Assembly (NCBI RefSeq): GCF_015163665.1
Contig: NZ_JADEUG010000007.1
Location: 79,740-143,739 of the forward strand
Direction: 5' to 3'
DNA from: Xenorhabdus sp. BG5
GTDB taxonomy: Bacteria; Pseudomonadota; Gammaproteobacteria; Enterobacterales; Enterobacteriaceae
Length of the DNA stretch: 64,000 nucleotides
Shown one piece after another: positions 21,298 to 30,005 of the stretch (the stretch's first letter is position 1; each line of letters opens with the position of its first letter). The position numbers were made by a program, and so were the translations under genes. The notes under the pieces are model-generated. The model saw nothing but the letters and a program-made list of their open reading frames with translations, was not told the origin of the DNA and ran no database searches.

Positions 21298-21719
21298 GGT
21301 TATATTGTAGCCAATTTTGAGCAAAATATCATCACTAATGTTCATCTAAGTAATATATTGGTAATTTCAGAAAGAAACTGGGCATAAGGAATAATTATTT
21401 TTCTCTATTTATTATGCTGTTATAAATTCCCACCCTTTCATAAGCCATGCTGCTTATTGTTTGACCATTCGGTCACAAATTCAAAATTATCATCACCAGA
21501 GATTAATTCTTATTATTTGCTTAATTTTTAGTTATTTTGTCTATTTCACGTGCTTCTTGTCATGTTTTTTAACCATGGTTGTTAATAATTCTTTTCTTTT
21601 GTGTTTTTCTTATGTTTCTGGTGTTGTGTTTGATGATGTTGACGCCAGGCATAACAATTGATTAATTGATAAGCGAAAAACAATAAAACAAGCTAAATAT
21701 CACAAACGGGGTTCAAGTA
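21298..21719. other. dppA upstream region and leader
   Basis: AT-rich region without a credible gene. It holds a TGACC-ATTC-GGTCA palindrome (21462-21475), a possible dppA promoter (TTGACG 21639-21644, 17-bp spacer, TTAATT 21662-21667) and an A/C-rich leader (about 21675-21712) just before dppA. A 66-codon frame at 21461-21661 has no ribosome site or recognisable product and is not called. Confidence 0.45.
21639..21667 (+). promoter_or_regulatory. Possible sigma-70 promoter of dppA
   Basis: -35 TTGACG (5/6 of consensus), 17-bp spacer, -10 TTAATT (4/6). It would start a leader of roughly 45 nt, which is A/C-rich and so resembles GcvB-sRNA target leaders. The spacing supports it; no experiment is implied. 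Confidence 0.35.
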
Positions 21720-23330
21720 ATGACAATTTCCAAGAAAAAACAGTTCAGTTTGCTAAAACTGGGTGTCGGTTTTGTCGCACTGGCTGTGACAGCTAGCATT
21801 CAAGCAAAAACGTTGGTTTACTGCTCTGAAGGCTCTCCTGAAGGTTTCAACCCACAGTTATTCACTTCTGGTACAACTTATGATGCAACTTCCAGACCGA
21901 TTTATAATCGGTTGGTGGATTTTAAAGCAGGTACAACTAACGTCATTCCAAGTCTGGCCGAAAGCTGGGATGTGAGTGACGATGGTCAGGTTTATACCTT
22001 CCACTTGCGCAAAGGAGTGAAGTGGCATAGCAATAAGGAATTCAAACCTACCCGTGATTTTAATGCTGATGATGTGATTTTTACTTTTATGCGCCAGAAA
22101 GATAAAAATCATCCGTACCATCAGGTGTCGGGGGGCAGCTATGAATATTTCATCGGTATGGATATGGGGAATATCATCAGCAAAATAGAAAAAGTCGATG
22201 ATTATACCGTTCGCTTTGTCCTGTCACGCCCTGAAGCACCTTTTATCGCTAATCTGGCGATGGATTTTGCTTCTATTCTGTCCAAGGAGTACGCTGATGT
22301 GATGATGAAAGCGGGAACGCCTGAGAAAGTTGACCTGAATCCAATTGGTACAGGTCCATTCCAACTCGTGCAATACCAAAAAGACTCCCGAATTCTCTAT
22401 AAGGCATTTAAAGATTATTGGGAAGGGCCAGCAAAAATCGACCGCCTAGTTTTTTCTATTACGCCTGATGCTTCGGTACGTTATGCAAAATTACAGAAAA
22501 ACGAATGTCAGGTTATGCCGTATCCCAATCCTGCGGATATATCCCGCATGAAGCAGGATAAAAATATTGTCTTGACGGAACAGGCTGGTTTGAATGTGGG
22601 ATATCTTTCTTTCAATGTCACCAAGCCGCCAATGGATAGCGTGAAAGTGCGTCAGGCATTGGCGATGGCAGTGAATAAAGATGCCATCATTGACGCTGTC
22701 TATCAGGGCGCTGGGCAGAAAGCGAAGAACCTGATCCCGCCTACCATGTGGGGCTATAACACAGATATCAAAGACTACTCTTATGATCCCGCCAAGGCTA
22801 AGGAATTGTTGAAAGAAGCCGGCTTCCCGAATGGTTTCGAAACCGATCTGTGGGCGATGCCAGTACAGCGTCCATATAATCCGAATGCCCGTCGTATGGC
22901 GGAAATGATTCAGGCTGATTGGGCGAAAATTGGTGTCAAAGCTAAGATTGTCAGCTATGAATGGGGTGAATACCTGAAACGAGCCAAAGATGGTGAATCG
23001 CAGACTGTTTTGTTTGGGTGGACAGGAGACAATGGTGACCCTGATAACTTCTTCGGAACCCTGTTTAGTTGTGCCGCTAAAGAGAAAGGTTCTAACTATT
23101 CAAAATGGTGTTACAAACCCTTTGAGGATGCTATCCAACCCGCGCGTACAACTGCTGACGTTAACAAGCGTACAGAACTTTATAAGCAAGCGCAGGTTGT
23201 CATGCATGAACAAGTTCCTGCGTTGATCATTGCCCATTCCACGGTTTATGAACCAGTTCGTAAAGAAGTGAAAGGATATGTGGTTGATCCACTAGGCAGA
23301 CATCTTTTCTATGACGTTGATCTCAAATAA
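21720..23330 (+). CDS. dppA: Dipeptide ABC transporter periplasmic binding protein DppA
   Basis: SBP family 5 protein that captures dipeptides (and in E. coli haem and 5-aminolevulinate) in the periplasm for DppBCDF. The 536-residue precursor has a Sec signal ([20 protein letters not shown], cleavage after ASIQA near residue 29). The mature part starts [20 protein letters not shown] and contains [11 protein letters not shown] and [13 protein letters not shown]. Its spacing of 142 bp from dppB, with a strong hairpin in the gap, should give more DppA than membrane subunits. Confidence 0.96.
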   Translation: MTISKKKQFSLLKLGVGFVALAVTASIQAKTLVYCSEGSPEGFNPQLFTSGTTYDATSRPIYNRLVDFKAGTTNVIPSLAESWDVSDDGQVYTFHLRKGVKWHSNKEFKPTRDFNADDVIFTFMRQKDKNHPYHQVSGGSYEYFIGMDMGNIISKIEKVDDYTVRFVLSRPEAPFIANLAMDFASILSKEYADVMMKAGTPEKVDLNPIGTGPFQLVQYQKDSRILYKAFKDYWEGPAKIDRLVFSITPDASVRYAKLQKNECQVMPYPNPADISRMKQDKNIVLTEQAGLNVGYLSFNVTKPPMDSVKVRQALAMAVNKDAIIDAVYQGAGQKAKNLIPPTMWGYNTDIKDYSYDPAKAKELLKEAGFPNGFETDLWAMPVQRPYNPNARRMAEMIQADWAKIGVKAKIVSYEWGEYLKRAKDGESQTVLFGWTGDNGDPDNFFGTLFSCAAKEKGSNYSKWCYKPFEDAIQPARTTADVNKRTELYKQAQVVMHEQVPALIIAHSTVYEPVRKEVKGYVVDPLGRHLFYDVDLK

Positions 23331-23355
23331 TTCTTGCTGTTGAGCTGTTGTGATT

Positions 23356-23388
23356 AACCATCCCCCAGAACTTTCTGTGGGGATGGTT
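23356..23388 (+). promoter_or_regulatory. dppA-dppB intercistronic hairpin
   Basis: AACCATCCCC (23356-23365) pairs perfectly with GGGGATGGTT (23379-23388); an inner CAGA/TCTG can extend the stem. There is no long T-run. It probably stabilises the dppA 3' end and attenuates read-through into dppBCDF, a role REP elements play at this place in E. coli. Confidence 0.6.
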
Positions 23389-23472
23389 TCGCTTCTCTGA
23401 TGGGTAAGTCGACTCTGTAGACACCAAGCGGTCCGAAGAGCCGCACTGGTATTTAAAAAGGGAACTCAGGAT

Positions 23473-24492
23473 ATGCTGCAATTTATCCTCCGACGTCTGG
23501 GATTAGTGATCCCGACGTTTATTGGTATTACGCTGCTGACTTTCGCATTTGTGCACATGATACCTGGTGATCCCGTGCTGATTATGGCGGGAGAGCGAGG
23601 TATTTCTGCTGAGCGTCATGCCCAATTACTGGCTGAAATGGGGTTGGATAAGCCTCTCTGGGAGCAATATCTCCATTACATCAATGGCGTATTGCATGGT
23701 GATTTGGGGATCTCATTGAAAAGCCGCATTCCGGTGTGGGATGAGTTTGTTCCACGTTTTAAAGCGACTTTTGAATTGGGTATCTGTGCCATGTTATTTG
23801 CCATCGCTGTCGGTATTCCTGTCGGGGTATTGGCGGCCGTCAAACGGGGTTCTGTTTTTGATCACACAGCGATTGGTTTGTCATTGACCGGCTACTCGAT
23901 GCCAATTTTTTGGTGGGGGATCATGCTGATCATGCTGGTTTCCGTTCACTGGAACTTAACTCCTGTTTCTGGCCGAATCGGTGATAGTGTGTTTCTTGAT
24001 GACAGCAATCCCCTGACGGGTTTTATGCTGATCGATACGCTGATTTGGGGCGAAACAGGTGATTTCACCGATGCTGTCATGCATATGATCCTGCCCGCCA
24101 TTGTGCTGGGGACGATCCCGTTAGCCGTTATTGTGCGTATGACACGTTCTTCCATGCTGGAAGTGCTGGGTGAAGATTATATCCGCACTGCCAGGGCAAA
24201 AGGGTTGAGTCGTATTCGTGTCATTATCGTCCATGCGCTGCGTAATGCCTTGTTACCCGTAGTCACGGTAATTGGTTTGCAAGTGGGCATCATGTTGGCG
24301 GGTGCCATTCTGACCGAAACCATTTTCTCATGGCCAGGATTAGGGCGTTGGCTGATAGATGCCCTGCAACGTCGCGATTATCCAGTGGTACAGGGCGGGG
24401 TATTGTTGGTGGCAACCATGATTATTCTGGTCAATCTGGTGGTTGATTTGCTGTATGGCATCGTCAATCCGCGCATTCGTCATAAGAAATAG
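23473..24492 (+). CDS. dppB: Dipeptide ABC transporter permease DppB
   Basis: One of two inner-membrane permease subunits of the dipeptide importer. The 339-residue protein has six predicted helices, an N-terminal MLQFILRRLGLVIPTFIGIT signature of the OppB/DppB group, and the EAA loop DYIRTARAKGLSRIRVIIVH that contacts the ATPases near residue 235-255. It is separated by only 9 bp from dppC. Length and order match E. coli. Confidence 0.97.
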   Translation: MLQFILRRLGLVIPTFIGITLLTFAFVHMIPGDPVLIMAGERGISAERHAQLLAEMGLDKPLWEQYLHYINGVLHGDLGISLKSRIPVWDEFVPRFKATFELGICAMLFAIAVGIPVGVLAAVKRGSVFDHTAIGLSLTGYSMPIFWWGIMLIMLVSVHWNLTPVSGRIGDSVFLDDSNPLTGFMLIDTLIWGETGDFTDAVMHMILPAIVLGTIPLAVIVRMTRSSMLEVLGEDYIRTARAKGLSRIRVIIVHALRNALLPVVTVIGLQVGIMLAGAILTETIFSWPGLGRWLIDALQRRDYPVVQGGVLLVATMIILVNLVVDLLYGIVNPRIRHKK

Positions 24493-24501
24493 GAGCACAT
24501 G

Positions 24502-25404
24502 ATGACTCAAACAACTGAGCCTGTCGTATCGGGTGCACCGAAATTAATGACGCCGATACAGGAATTTTGGCACTACTTTAAGCGTAACAAAGGCGCGGTG
24601 ATAGGCCTTGTCTATATTATCCTGATGCTGCTGGTTGCATTATTGGCGGGGGTATTAGCGCCACATGGTCCGGCAGAACAGTTTCGTGATTCCTTGCTAA
24701 TGCCTCCGGTATGGCAGGAAGGTGGAAGCTGGCAATTTATTCTGGGTACTGATGATGTTGGGCGCGATATTTTGTCCCGTCTAATGTATGGCGCCCGCCT
24801 TTCATTGTTGGTTGGTTGTCTGGTTGTGGTGATGTCACTCATCATGGGCATCATTCTGGGCGTATTGGCCGGCTATTTCGGTGGCGTGGTAGATACCATT
24901 ATCATGCGTATCGTTGACATTATGTTGGCCTTACCAAGCCTGTTGCTGGCATTAGTGCTGGTGGCGATCTTTGGCCCATCGATTGTCAATGCGTCATTGG
25001 CACTGACTTTTGTTGCCTTGCCTCACTATATCCGCCTGACAAGAGCGGCGGTAATGGTGGAAGTTAACCGCGATTATGTGACGGCTTCCCAAGTCGCTGG
25101 TGCGGGAGCCATACGCCAGATGTTCATCAATATCCTGCCAAACTGCCTTGCTCCATTGATTGTGCAAACGTCATTAGGGTTTTCTAACGCTATTCTTGAT
25201 ATGGCGGCCTTAGGGTTTCTGGGAATGGGGGCACAGCCACCCATTCCAGAATGGGGAACTATGTTGGCCGATGTTTTGCAATTTACCCAGAGTGCGTGGT
25301 GGGTTGTGACCTTTCCGGGGCTGGCTATCCTGTTGACAGTTCTGGCATTTAACCTGATGGGTGACGGGTTGCGTGATGCACTTGATCCCAAGCTCAAGCA
25401 GTAG
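24502..25404 (+). CDS. dppC: Dipeptide ABC transporter permease DppC
   Basis: Second permease subunit. From the second of two adjacent ATGs (24502, better spaced from AGGAG) it is 300 residues, the E. coli length; 24499 is the alternative. It has an N-terminal MTPIQEFWHYFKRNKGAVIG segment, the GTDDVGRDILSRLMYGARLS motif typical of OppC/DppC, and the EAA loop DYVTASQVAGAGAIRQMFIN. The C-terminus DGLRDALDPKLKQ is that of DppC. It is followed 12 bp later by dppD. Confidence 0.96.
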   Translation: MTQTTEPVVSGAPKLMTPIQEFWHYFKRNKGAVIGLVYIILMLLVALLAGVLAPHGPAEQFRDSLLMPPVWQEGGSWQFILGTDDVGRDILSRLMYGARLSLLVGCLVVVMSLIMGIILGVLAGYFGGVVDTIIMRIVDIMLALPSLLLALVLVAIFGPSIVNASLALTFVALPHYIRLTRAAVMVEVNRDYVTASQVAGAGAIRQMFINILPNCLAPLIVQTSLGFSNAILDMAALGFLGMGAQPPIPEWGTMLADVLQFTQSAWWVVTFPGLAILLTVLAFNLMGDGLRDALDPKLKQ

Positions 25405-25416
25405 GGGGATTGTGAA

Positions 25417-26397
25417 ATGGCATTATTGAATATAGACCAATTATCGGTGCATTTCGGGGATGAAGATGCACCATTCCGCGCTGTTGACCGTATTAGCTAC
25501 CGTGTTGAGCAGGGAGAAGTTGTCGGTATTGTGGGAGAATCTGGCTCAGGTAAGTCCGTCAGTTCATTGGCGATTATGGGGCTGATTGATTATCCGGGCA
25601 AAGTGATGGCCGAAAAAATGGAGTTCGGTGGCCGTGACCTGACCAAAATTTCAGAAAAAGAGCGTCGGCAGTTGGTGGGAGCGGAAGTCGCGATGATTTT
25701 CCAAGATCCCATGACCAGTTTGAACCCGTGCTACACCGTCGGTTATCAGATTATGGAAGCCTTGAAAGTCCATCAGGGTGGCAATCGAAAAACGCGACAT
25801 CAGCGGGCAATCGACTTATTGACTCAAGTGGGTATTCCCGATCCGGCCTCTCGTCTGGATGTTTATCCGCATCAATTATCGGGAGGGATGAGCCAGCGTG
25901 TGATGATCGCGATGGCTATCGCGTGTCGTCCGAAGCTCCTGATTGCCGATGAACCGACGACAGCTCTGGATGTCACCATTCAGGCGCAAATCATCGAGTT
26001 GTTGCTGGAATTGCAGCAGCGGGAAAACATGGCATTACTCTTGATCACCCATGATTTGGCGCTGGTGGCAGAAGCAGCGCATCATATTATTGTGATGTAT
26101 GCTGGGCAGGTGGTGGAAATTGGTAAGGCAACGGAAATCTTCCGCGCGCCACGTCATCCTTATACACAAGCATTATTGCGAGCATTGCCGGAATTTGCGG
26201 TGGACAAATCCCGTCTGGCATCACTGCCCGGCGTTGTTCCCGGAAGATATGATCGCCCAATGGGATGTCTGCTCAACCCGCGTTGTGCTTATGCTAATGC
26301 GCATTGTCGCCAGGAGGAGCCTCCGTTGAAATCAATGAGAGGGCGTCAGGTTAAATGTCACATGTCACTGGATGATGAGGGGAGGCCAACACTATGA
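25417..26397 (+). CDS. dppD: Dipeptide ABC transporter ATPase DppD
   Basis: Cytoplasmic ATPase powering dipeptide import, paired with DppF. The 326-residue protein has Walker A GESGSGKS near residue 41, the Q-loop [10 protein letters not shown], signature LSGGMSQR, Walker [13 protein letters not shown] and the switch His in LLITHDL. A C-terminal oligopeptide-transporter extension holds four cysteines ([16 protein letters not shown] and KCHM), a pattern that in related ATPases binds an Fe-S cluster. Its stop overlaps the dppF start (ATGA). Confidence 0.97.
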   Translation: MALLNIDQLSVHFGDEDAPFRAVDRISYRVEQGEVVGIVGESGSGKSVSSLAIMGLIDYPGKVMAEKMEFGGRDLTKISEKERRQLVGAEVAMIFQDPMTSLNPCYTVGYQIMEALKVHQGGNRKTRHQRAIDLLTQVGIPDPASRLDVYPHQLSGGMSQRVMIAMAIACRPKLLIADEPTTALDVTIQAQIIELLLELQQRENMALLLITHDLALVAEAAHHIIVMYAGQVVEIGKATEIFRAPRHPYTQALLRALPEFAVDKSRLASLPGVVPGRYDRPMGCLLNPRCAYANAHCRQEEPPLKSMRGRQVKCHMSLDDEGRPTL

Positions 26398-27410
26398 ACA
26401 TTCAACAAAACAGGGAACAAGAAAAGGCGACAGCGCCTTTACTGCAAGCCACTGAATTGAAGAAATATTATCCGGTGAAAACAGGTTTGTTCTCGCCTGA
26501 GCGTATGGTTAAGGCATTAGATGGTGTCTCATTTGAACTGGAAAAAGGCAAGACGTTGGCGGTTGTCGGCGAATCGGGCTGTGGAAAATCCACTTTGGGC
26601 CGCCTGTTGACCATGATTGAAAAACCAACTGATGGGGAACTTTATTATCTGGGACAAGATCTCCTGGTGCCAAATAAAGAAGCAGAAAAACTTCGTCGCC
26701 AGAAAATCCAGATTGTATTTCAAAATCCTTACGCGTCCTTAAATCCCCGTAAAAAAGTGGGGCAGATTCTGGAAGAGCCGTTGCTGATTAATACTGCACT
26801 GACTGCGAGTGAACGCAAGGAAAAAGTCTTACAGATGATGGAGAAAGTAGGACTAAAACCGGAACATTATGCACGTTATCCCCATATGTTTTCTGGTGGT
26901 CAGCGTCAGCGTATCGCCATTGCTCGTGGGTTAATGTTAAACCCGGATGTGGTAATTGCAGATGAACCCGTTTCAGCATTGGATGTTTCAGTGCGGGCGC
27001 AGGTTCTGAACCTGATGATGGATTTACAGCAGGAGTTGGGATTGTCTTACGTCTTTATATCCCATGATCTTTCGGTCGTCGAACACATTGCTGATGAAGT
27101 GATGGTGATGTATTTGGGACGCTGTGTGGAAAAAGGCAGTAAGGAAATGATTTTCAACAATCCGTGCCATCCTTATACCCAGGCGTTGTTGTCAGCCACA
27201 CCTCGCCTGAATCCTGAGCTGCGTCGTGAACGCATTAAGCTGACGGGAGAGCTGCCAAGCCCGATGAATCCGCCAGCGGGGTGTGCTTTTGCTGCTCGTT
27301 GTCGTCGCGCATTTAGCCAATGTACCCAATTCCAGCCTAAGTTAACGCAATATGGCGAACAACTGATCGCGTGTTTCGCAGTCGAACAGGATGGAAACCC
27401 ATCCACCTAA
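26394..27410 (+). CDS. dppF: Dipeptide ABC transporter ATPase DppF
   Basis: Second ATPase of the transporter. The 338-residue protein has Walker A GESGCGKS near residue 62, Q-loop [11 protein letters not shown], signature FSGGQRQR, Walker [13 protein letters not shown] and H-loop FISHDLS, and the C-terminal cysteine-bearing extension ([24 protein letters not shown]). The ATGA overlap with dppD implies translational coupling. It ends the dpp operon. A perfect 11-bp inverted repeat begins 15 bp after its stop. Confidence 0.97.
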   Translation: MNIQQNREQEKATAPLLQATELKKYYPVKTGLFSPERMVKALDGVSFELEKGKTLAVVGESGCGKSTLGRLLTMIEKPTDGELYYLGQDLLVPNKEAEKLRRQKIQIVFQNPYASLNPRKKVGQILEEPLLINTALTASERKEKVLQMMEKVGLKPEHYARYPHMFSGGQRQRIAIARGLMLNPDVVIADEPVSALDVSVRAQVLNLMMDLQQELGLSYVFISHDLSVVEHIADEVMVMYLGRCVEKGSKEMIFNNPCHPYTQALLSATPRLNPELRRERIKLTGELPSPMNPPAGCAFAARCRRAFSQCTQFQPKLTQYGEQLIACFAVEQDGNPST

Positions 27411-27424
27411 TCATATCTGACCGA

Positions 27425-27468
27425 GGTATAACGTTTGACATCTTCTGAACGACGGTTAACGTTATACC
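27425..27468 (+). repeat. 11-bp inverted repeat after dppF
   Basis: GGTATAACGTT (27425-27435) pairs perfectly with AACGTTATACC (27458-27468), with a 22-nt interior. It could end or stabilise the dpp transcript. A loose T-rich tract follows, but not a true U-run. Confidence 0.45.
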
Positions 27469-27626
27469 ATCGCTTTATTTGATGCCGTTATATCCCGGTC
27501 ATTTTCTCTGTTGCATTGCCATTCATCAAAATAAGACGACCGCAAGTAAAATCAAGTATACTCACTCAATTATTAAGATGTATTGGTCGGTGTTTTTCAT
27601 TATTAGTTGGTATTGGTTTGGATAAG

Positions 27627-28334
27627 ATGAAATTGCGTGTCAAACGTTCGTTAACCATTAAACAGATGGCCGCAGTGACAGGAGTCACTTTGGTTACCAT
27701 TGCCATTTTCATCACCATCCAGTTATCCCACCTATTACAGCAGCGGAAAGATGACTATATCAGTCAGCTTAACAATGCGGCCGTACAGATCCAGACACCT
27801 TTAGCGGAAGCGTTGTTGAGTTCAGATCTCAATAAAGCGAAAACGCTGTTGATTGGGTTGAAGACCTCAGGCATTCTGGGACGGGCCGATGTGTTATTAC
27901 CTGATAGCGTTCGGGTAATGAGCCTGGATTTTGCCACTCATCGTCCCATACCTGAACTGGCAAAGAAGGTTTTTGGTATTCCTGTTGAGGTCAATATCCC
28001 TCTCTATGTTTATGGTGTTGCGCCAAAAACAGCACAATCACAGGGACACCTTATTTTGCAGGTTGATTCCAATCGGGTATATCGTTTTGCCTTGAATACA
28101 CTTGCATTAATGTTGACCACTTATTTATTACTCGCACTTATTCTTACGGTGTCGATAAGCTGGTGCGTAAATCGCATTATCATCCATCCATTGCGCGATG
28201 TTGCGCGGGAACTGAATGAAGAACAACCGCCAGTGACTATGTCTTGCCCTAAAAGCCATCAGGATGATGAGTTGGGGTTGCTGGTAAAAGGCTATAATCG
28301 TCAGGTTAATAAGCAGAAAACACCATCAAAATGA
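27627..28334 (+). CDS. Truncated HmsP/YhjK-like protein: membrane and HAMP part only, no GGDEF-EAL
   Basis: Resembles the N-terminal third of HmsP/YhjK (PdeK), a biofilm regulator that normally continues into GGDEF and EAL c-di-GMP domains. From the ATG at 27627 it is 235 residues: a first helix (about 10-32, QMAAVTGVTLVTIAIFITIQ), a periplasmic domain with LLIGLKTSGILGRADVLLPD, a second helix (about 155-178, TYLLLALILTVSISWCVNRI) and a HAMP-like stretch ending LGLLVKGYNRQVNKQ. The frame then stops, and yhjJ starts 106 bp later, so the catalytic part is deleted. In E. coli yhjK also lies close to yhjJ. It may be a decaying gene or a stand-alone sensor. Confidence 0.75.
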   Translation: MKLRVKRSLTIKQMAAVTGVTLVTIAIFITIQLSHLLQQRKDDYISQLNNAAVQIQTPLAEALLSSDLNKAKTLLIGLKTSGILGRADVLLPDSVRVMSLDFATHRPIPELAKKVFGIPVEVNIPLYVYGVAPKTAQSQGHLILQVDSNRVYRFALNTLALMLTTYLLLALILTVSISWCVNRIIIHPLRDVARELNEEQPPVTMSCPKSHQDDELGLLVKGYNRQVNKQKTPSK

Positions 28335-28440
28335 AACCTTACAAGACGAATAACAGTCTAATCCTTGATGATAATATTCAGGGATGAATGATTGTCTTAG
28401 GTTTCGCAGGATAAAATTAAACAGGTAGGGGTAAGTGAGA

Positions 28441-29910
28441 ATGCAGGGTAACAAAATCGGATATCTTATTGGTGGTGCGATTCTGGCTACAACTTGTTTG
28501 GCACAGGCTGAAACCTTGCAACCTGATCCAGCCTGGCAACAAGGCAAACTTGAAAATGGATTTAGCTGGCAAATCCTGCAAACACCACAGCGACCTAATG
28601 ACAGAGTGCAGTTGCGGTTATTGGTAAAGACCGGCTCATTGTCTGAGAAAACCCAACAACGGGGCTATACCTACCTGATTCCGAAAATCGTCTTATCCAG
28701 TAGCAAAGATTTATCATCGCAGAAACTGGAAAACCTGTGGCATATGGCGATAGATACTAAAAATGGCTTTCCGCCTGCCATTGTTTCCTATGATTTCACC
28801 CTTTACAGTCTGAGCCTGCCAAATAATCGTCCCGATCTATTGCAAGATGCATTGATATGGTTATCCGACATTGCTGGTGGTGCAGTATTTACACCAGAGA
28901 CACTGGCACAGGCCATAAAAGGGGATGAACATCTTGTAACGACTTTCCCATCTGATATCCAAGATCCCGTGTGGCGTATGCGCCTGCAAGGTTCAACGCT
29001 TATCGATCATGACCCAGGGATGCCCGTATCAGAGCCTGTCGATGTAAAAAAAGTCGAAAATTTTTATCATCAGTGGTACACGCCGGATGCGATGACGCTG
29101 TATGTCGCAGGGCATGTTGACAATCGATCACTGTCAGAGCGAATTAATCGGGCCTTTGCCTCATTGGAGGGGAAACGGCAGACACCAGAGCCTGTTCCTA
29201 CCTTGCTGCCGCTGAAAGCCGCAACGATTGGCGTAGTGAGTGAGAAGGCCAAACAAGATCGCTTGTCTTTGACCTGGAACCTGAACTGGTTGCCGATTAA
29301 CAATTCGCAAACCTTGATGCAGTACTGGTTAAATGACCTGACGCGTGAAGCGCTTTATCGTTACCTGCAATTGGGGCTTAAAGACAAACAGGATGACATG
29401 CAATTAGGCCTGGATTGTCGTGTGCTATACCAGCGGGCGAACTGCTCCTTAAATCTGGATTCCCCTACGGACAAGCTGATGGAGTCCACGCTTTATCTGG
29501 CCTCCCAACTGTCATCATTGCGGGGAAATGGATTGCCTCAGACACAATTTGATGAACTCTATGCTCAGAAGCGGGGGCAACTCCAGCAACTATTTGCCAT
29601 GTATGCCCGCACGGATACCGATATTTTGATAAACCAACGTCTGTTGTCACAGCAAAATAATGTGATAGATATCGCTCCTGAACAATTCCAGCGGTTAAGG
29701 CAAGCGTTTTTGACCTCCCTGACACCACAACTTCTGAATAAAAAGCTGCAAGAGATGCTGTCTCAGGAAATCTCTTTTATTCTGGTGCAACCAAAAGGTG
29801 AAGCGACGGTTGATGTTAATCAAATCAAAAATAGCTTTAATCAAATTATGAGACCGGGGCCACAGCCGGAGAAACCGAAAGAGCCTAAAACAGTGAATGA
29901 TGGGGAGTAA
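28441..29910 (+). CDS. yhjJ: YhjJ, periplasmic M16-like protein lacking the zinc motif
   Basis: Secreted homologue of M16 (pitrilysin/insulinase) peptidases. The 489-residue product (ATG 28441; a GTG at 28435 is possible) has a signal peptide ending near LAQA, then the M16 N-domain and inactive C-domain (FYHQWYTPDAMTLYVAGHVD). The catalytic HxxEH should fall in LSEKTQQRGYTYLIPKIVL, but no His or Glu of the motif is there, as in E. coli YhjJ. So it is probably not a metalloprotease by itself. Its role is unknown; partner or chaperone functions are possible. Its C-tail is proline/lysine/glutamate-rich. Confidence 0.9.
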   Translation: MQGNKIGYLIGGAILATTCLAQAETLQPDPAWQQGKLENGFSWQILQTPQRPNDRVQLRLLVKTGSLSEKTQQRGYTYLIPKIVLSSSKDLSSQKLENLWHMAIDTKNGFPPAIVSYDFTLYSLSLPNNRPDLLQDALIWLSDIAGGAVFTPETLAQAIKGDEHLVTTFPSDIQDPVWRMRLQGSTLIDHDPGMPVSEPVDVKKVENFYHQWYTPDAMTLYVAGHVDNRSLSERINRAFASLEGKRQTPEPVPTLLPLKAATIGVVSEKAKQDRLSLTWNLNWLPINNSQTLMQYWLNDLTREALYRYLQLGLKDKQDDMQLGLDCRVLYQRANCSLNLDSPTDKLMESTLYLASQLSSLRGNGLPQTQFDELYAQKRGQLQQLFAMYARTDTDILINQRLLSQQNNVIDIAPEQFQRLRQAFLTSLTPQLLNKKLQEMLSQEISFILVQPKGEATVDVNQIKNSFNQIMRPGPQPEKPKEPKTVNDGE

Positions 29911-30005
29911 GAGGGGGAACGGGTAATCGGGTTTCATTTCCCAGTCATATTGGGGTATTACCCTCGAGACTCTTTTCAAAACACGTCTCAGGAGGTTAAA
30001 AACCT

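Noticed and set aside
21461..21661. 66-codon hydrophobic frame upstream of dppA
   Set aside because: No ribosome site; the hydrophobic look follows from T-rich DNA. It also covers the likely dppA promoter.
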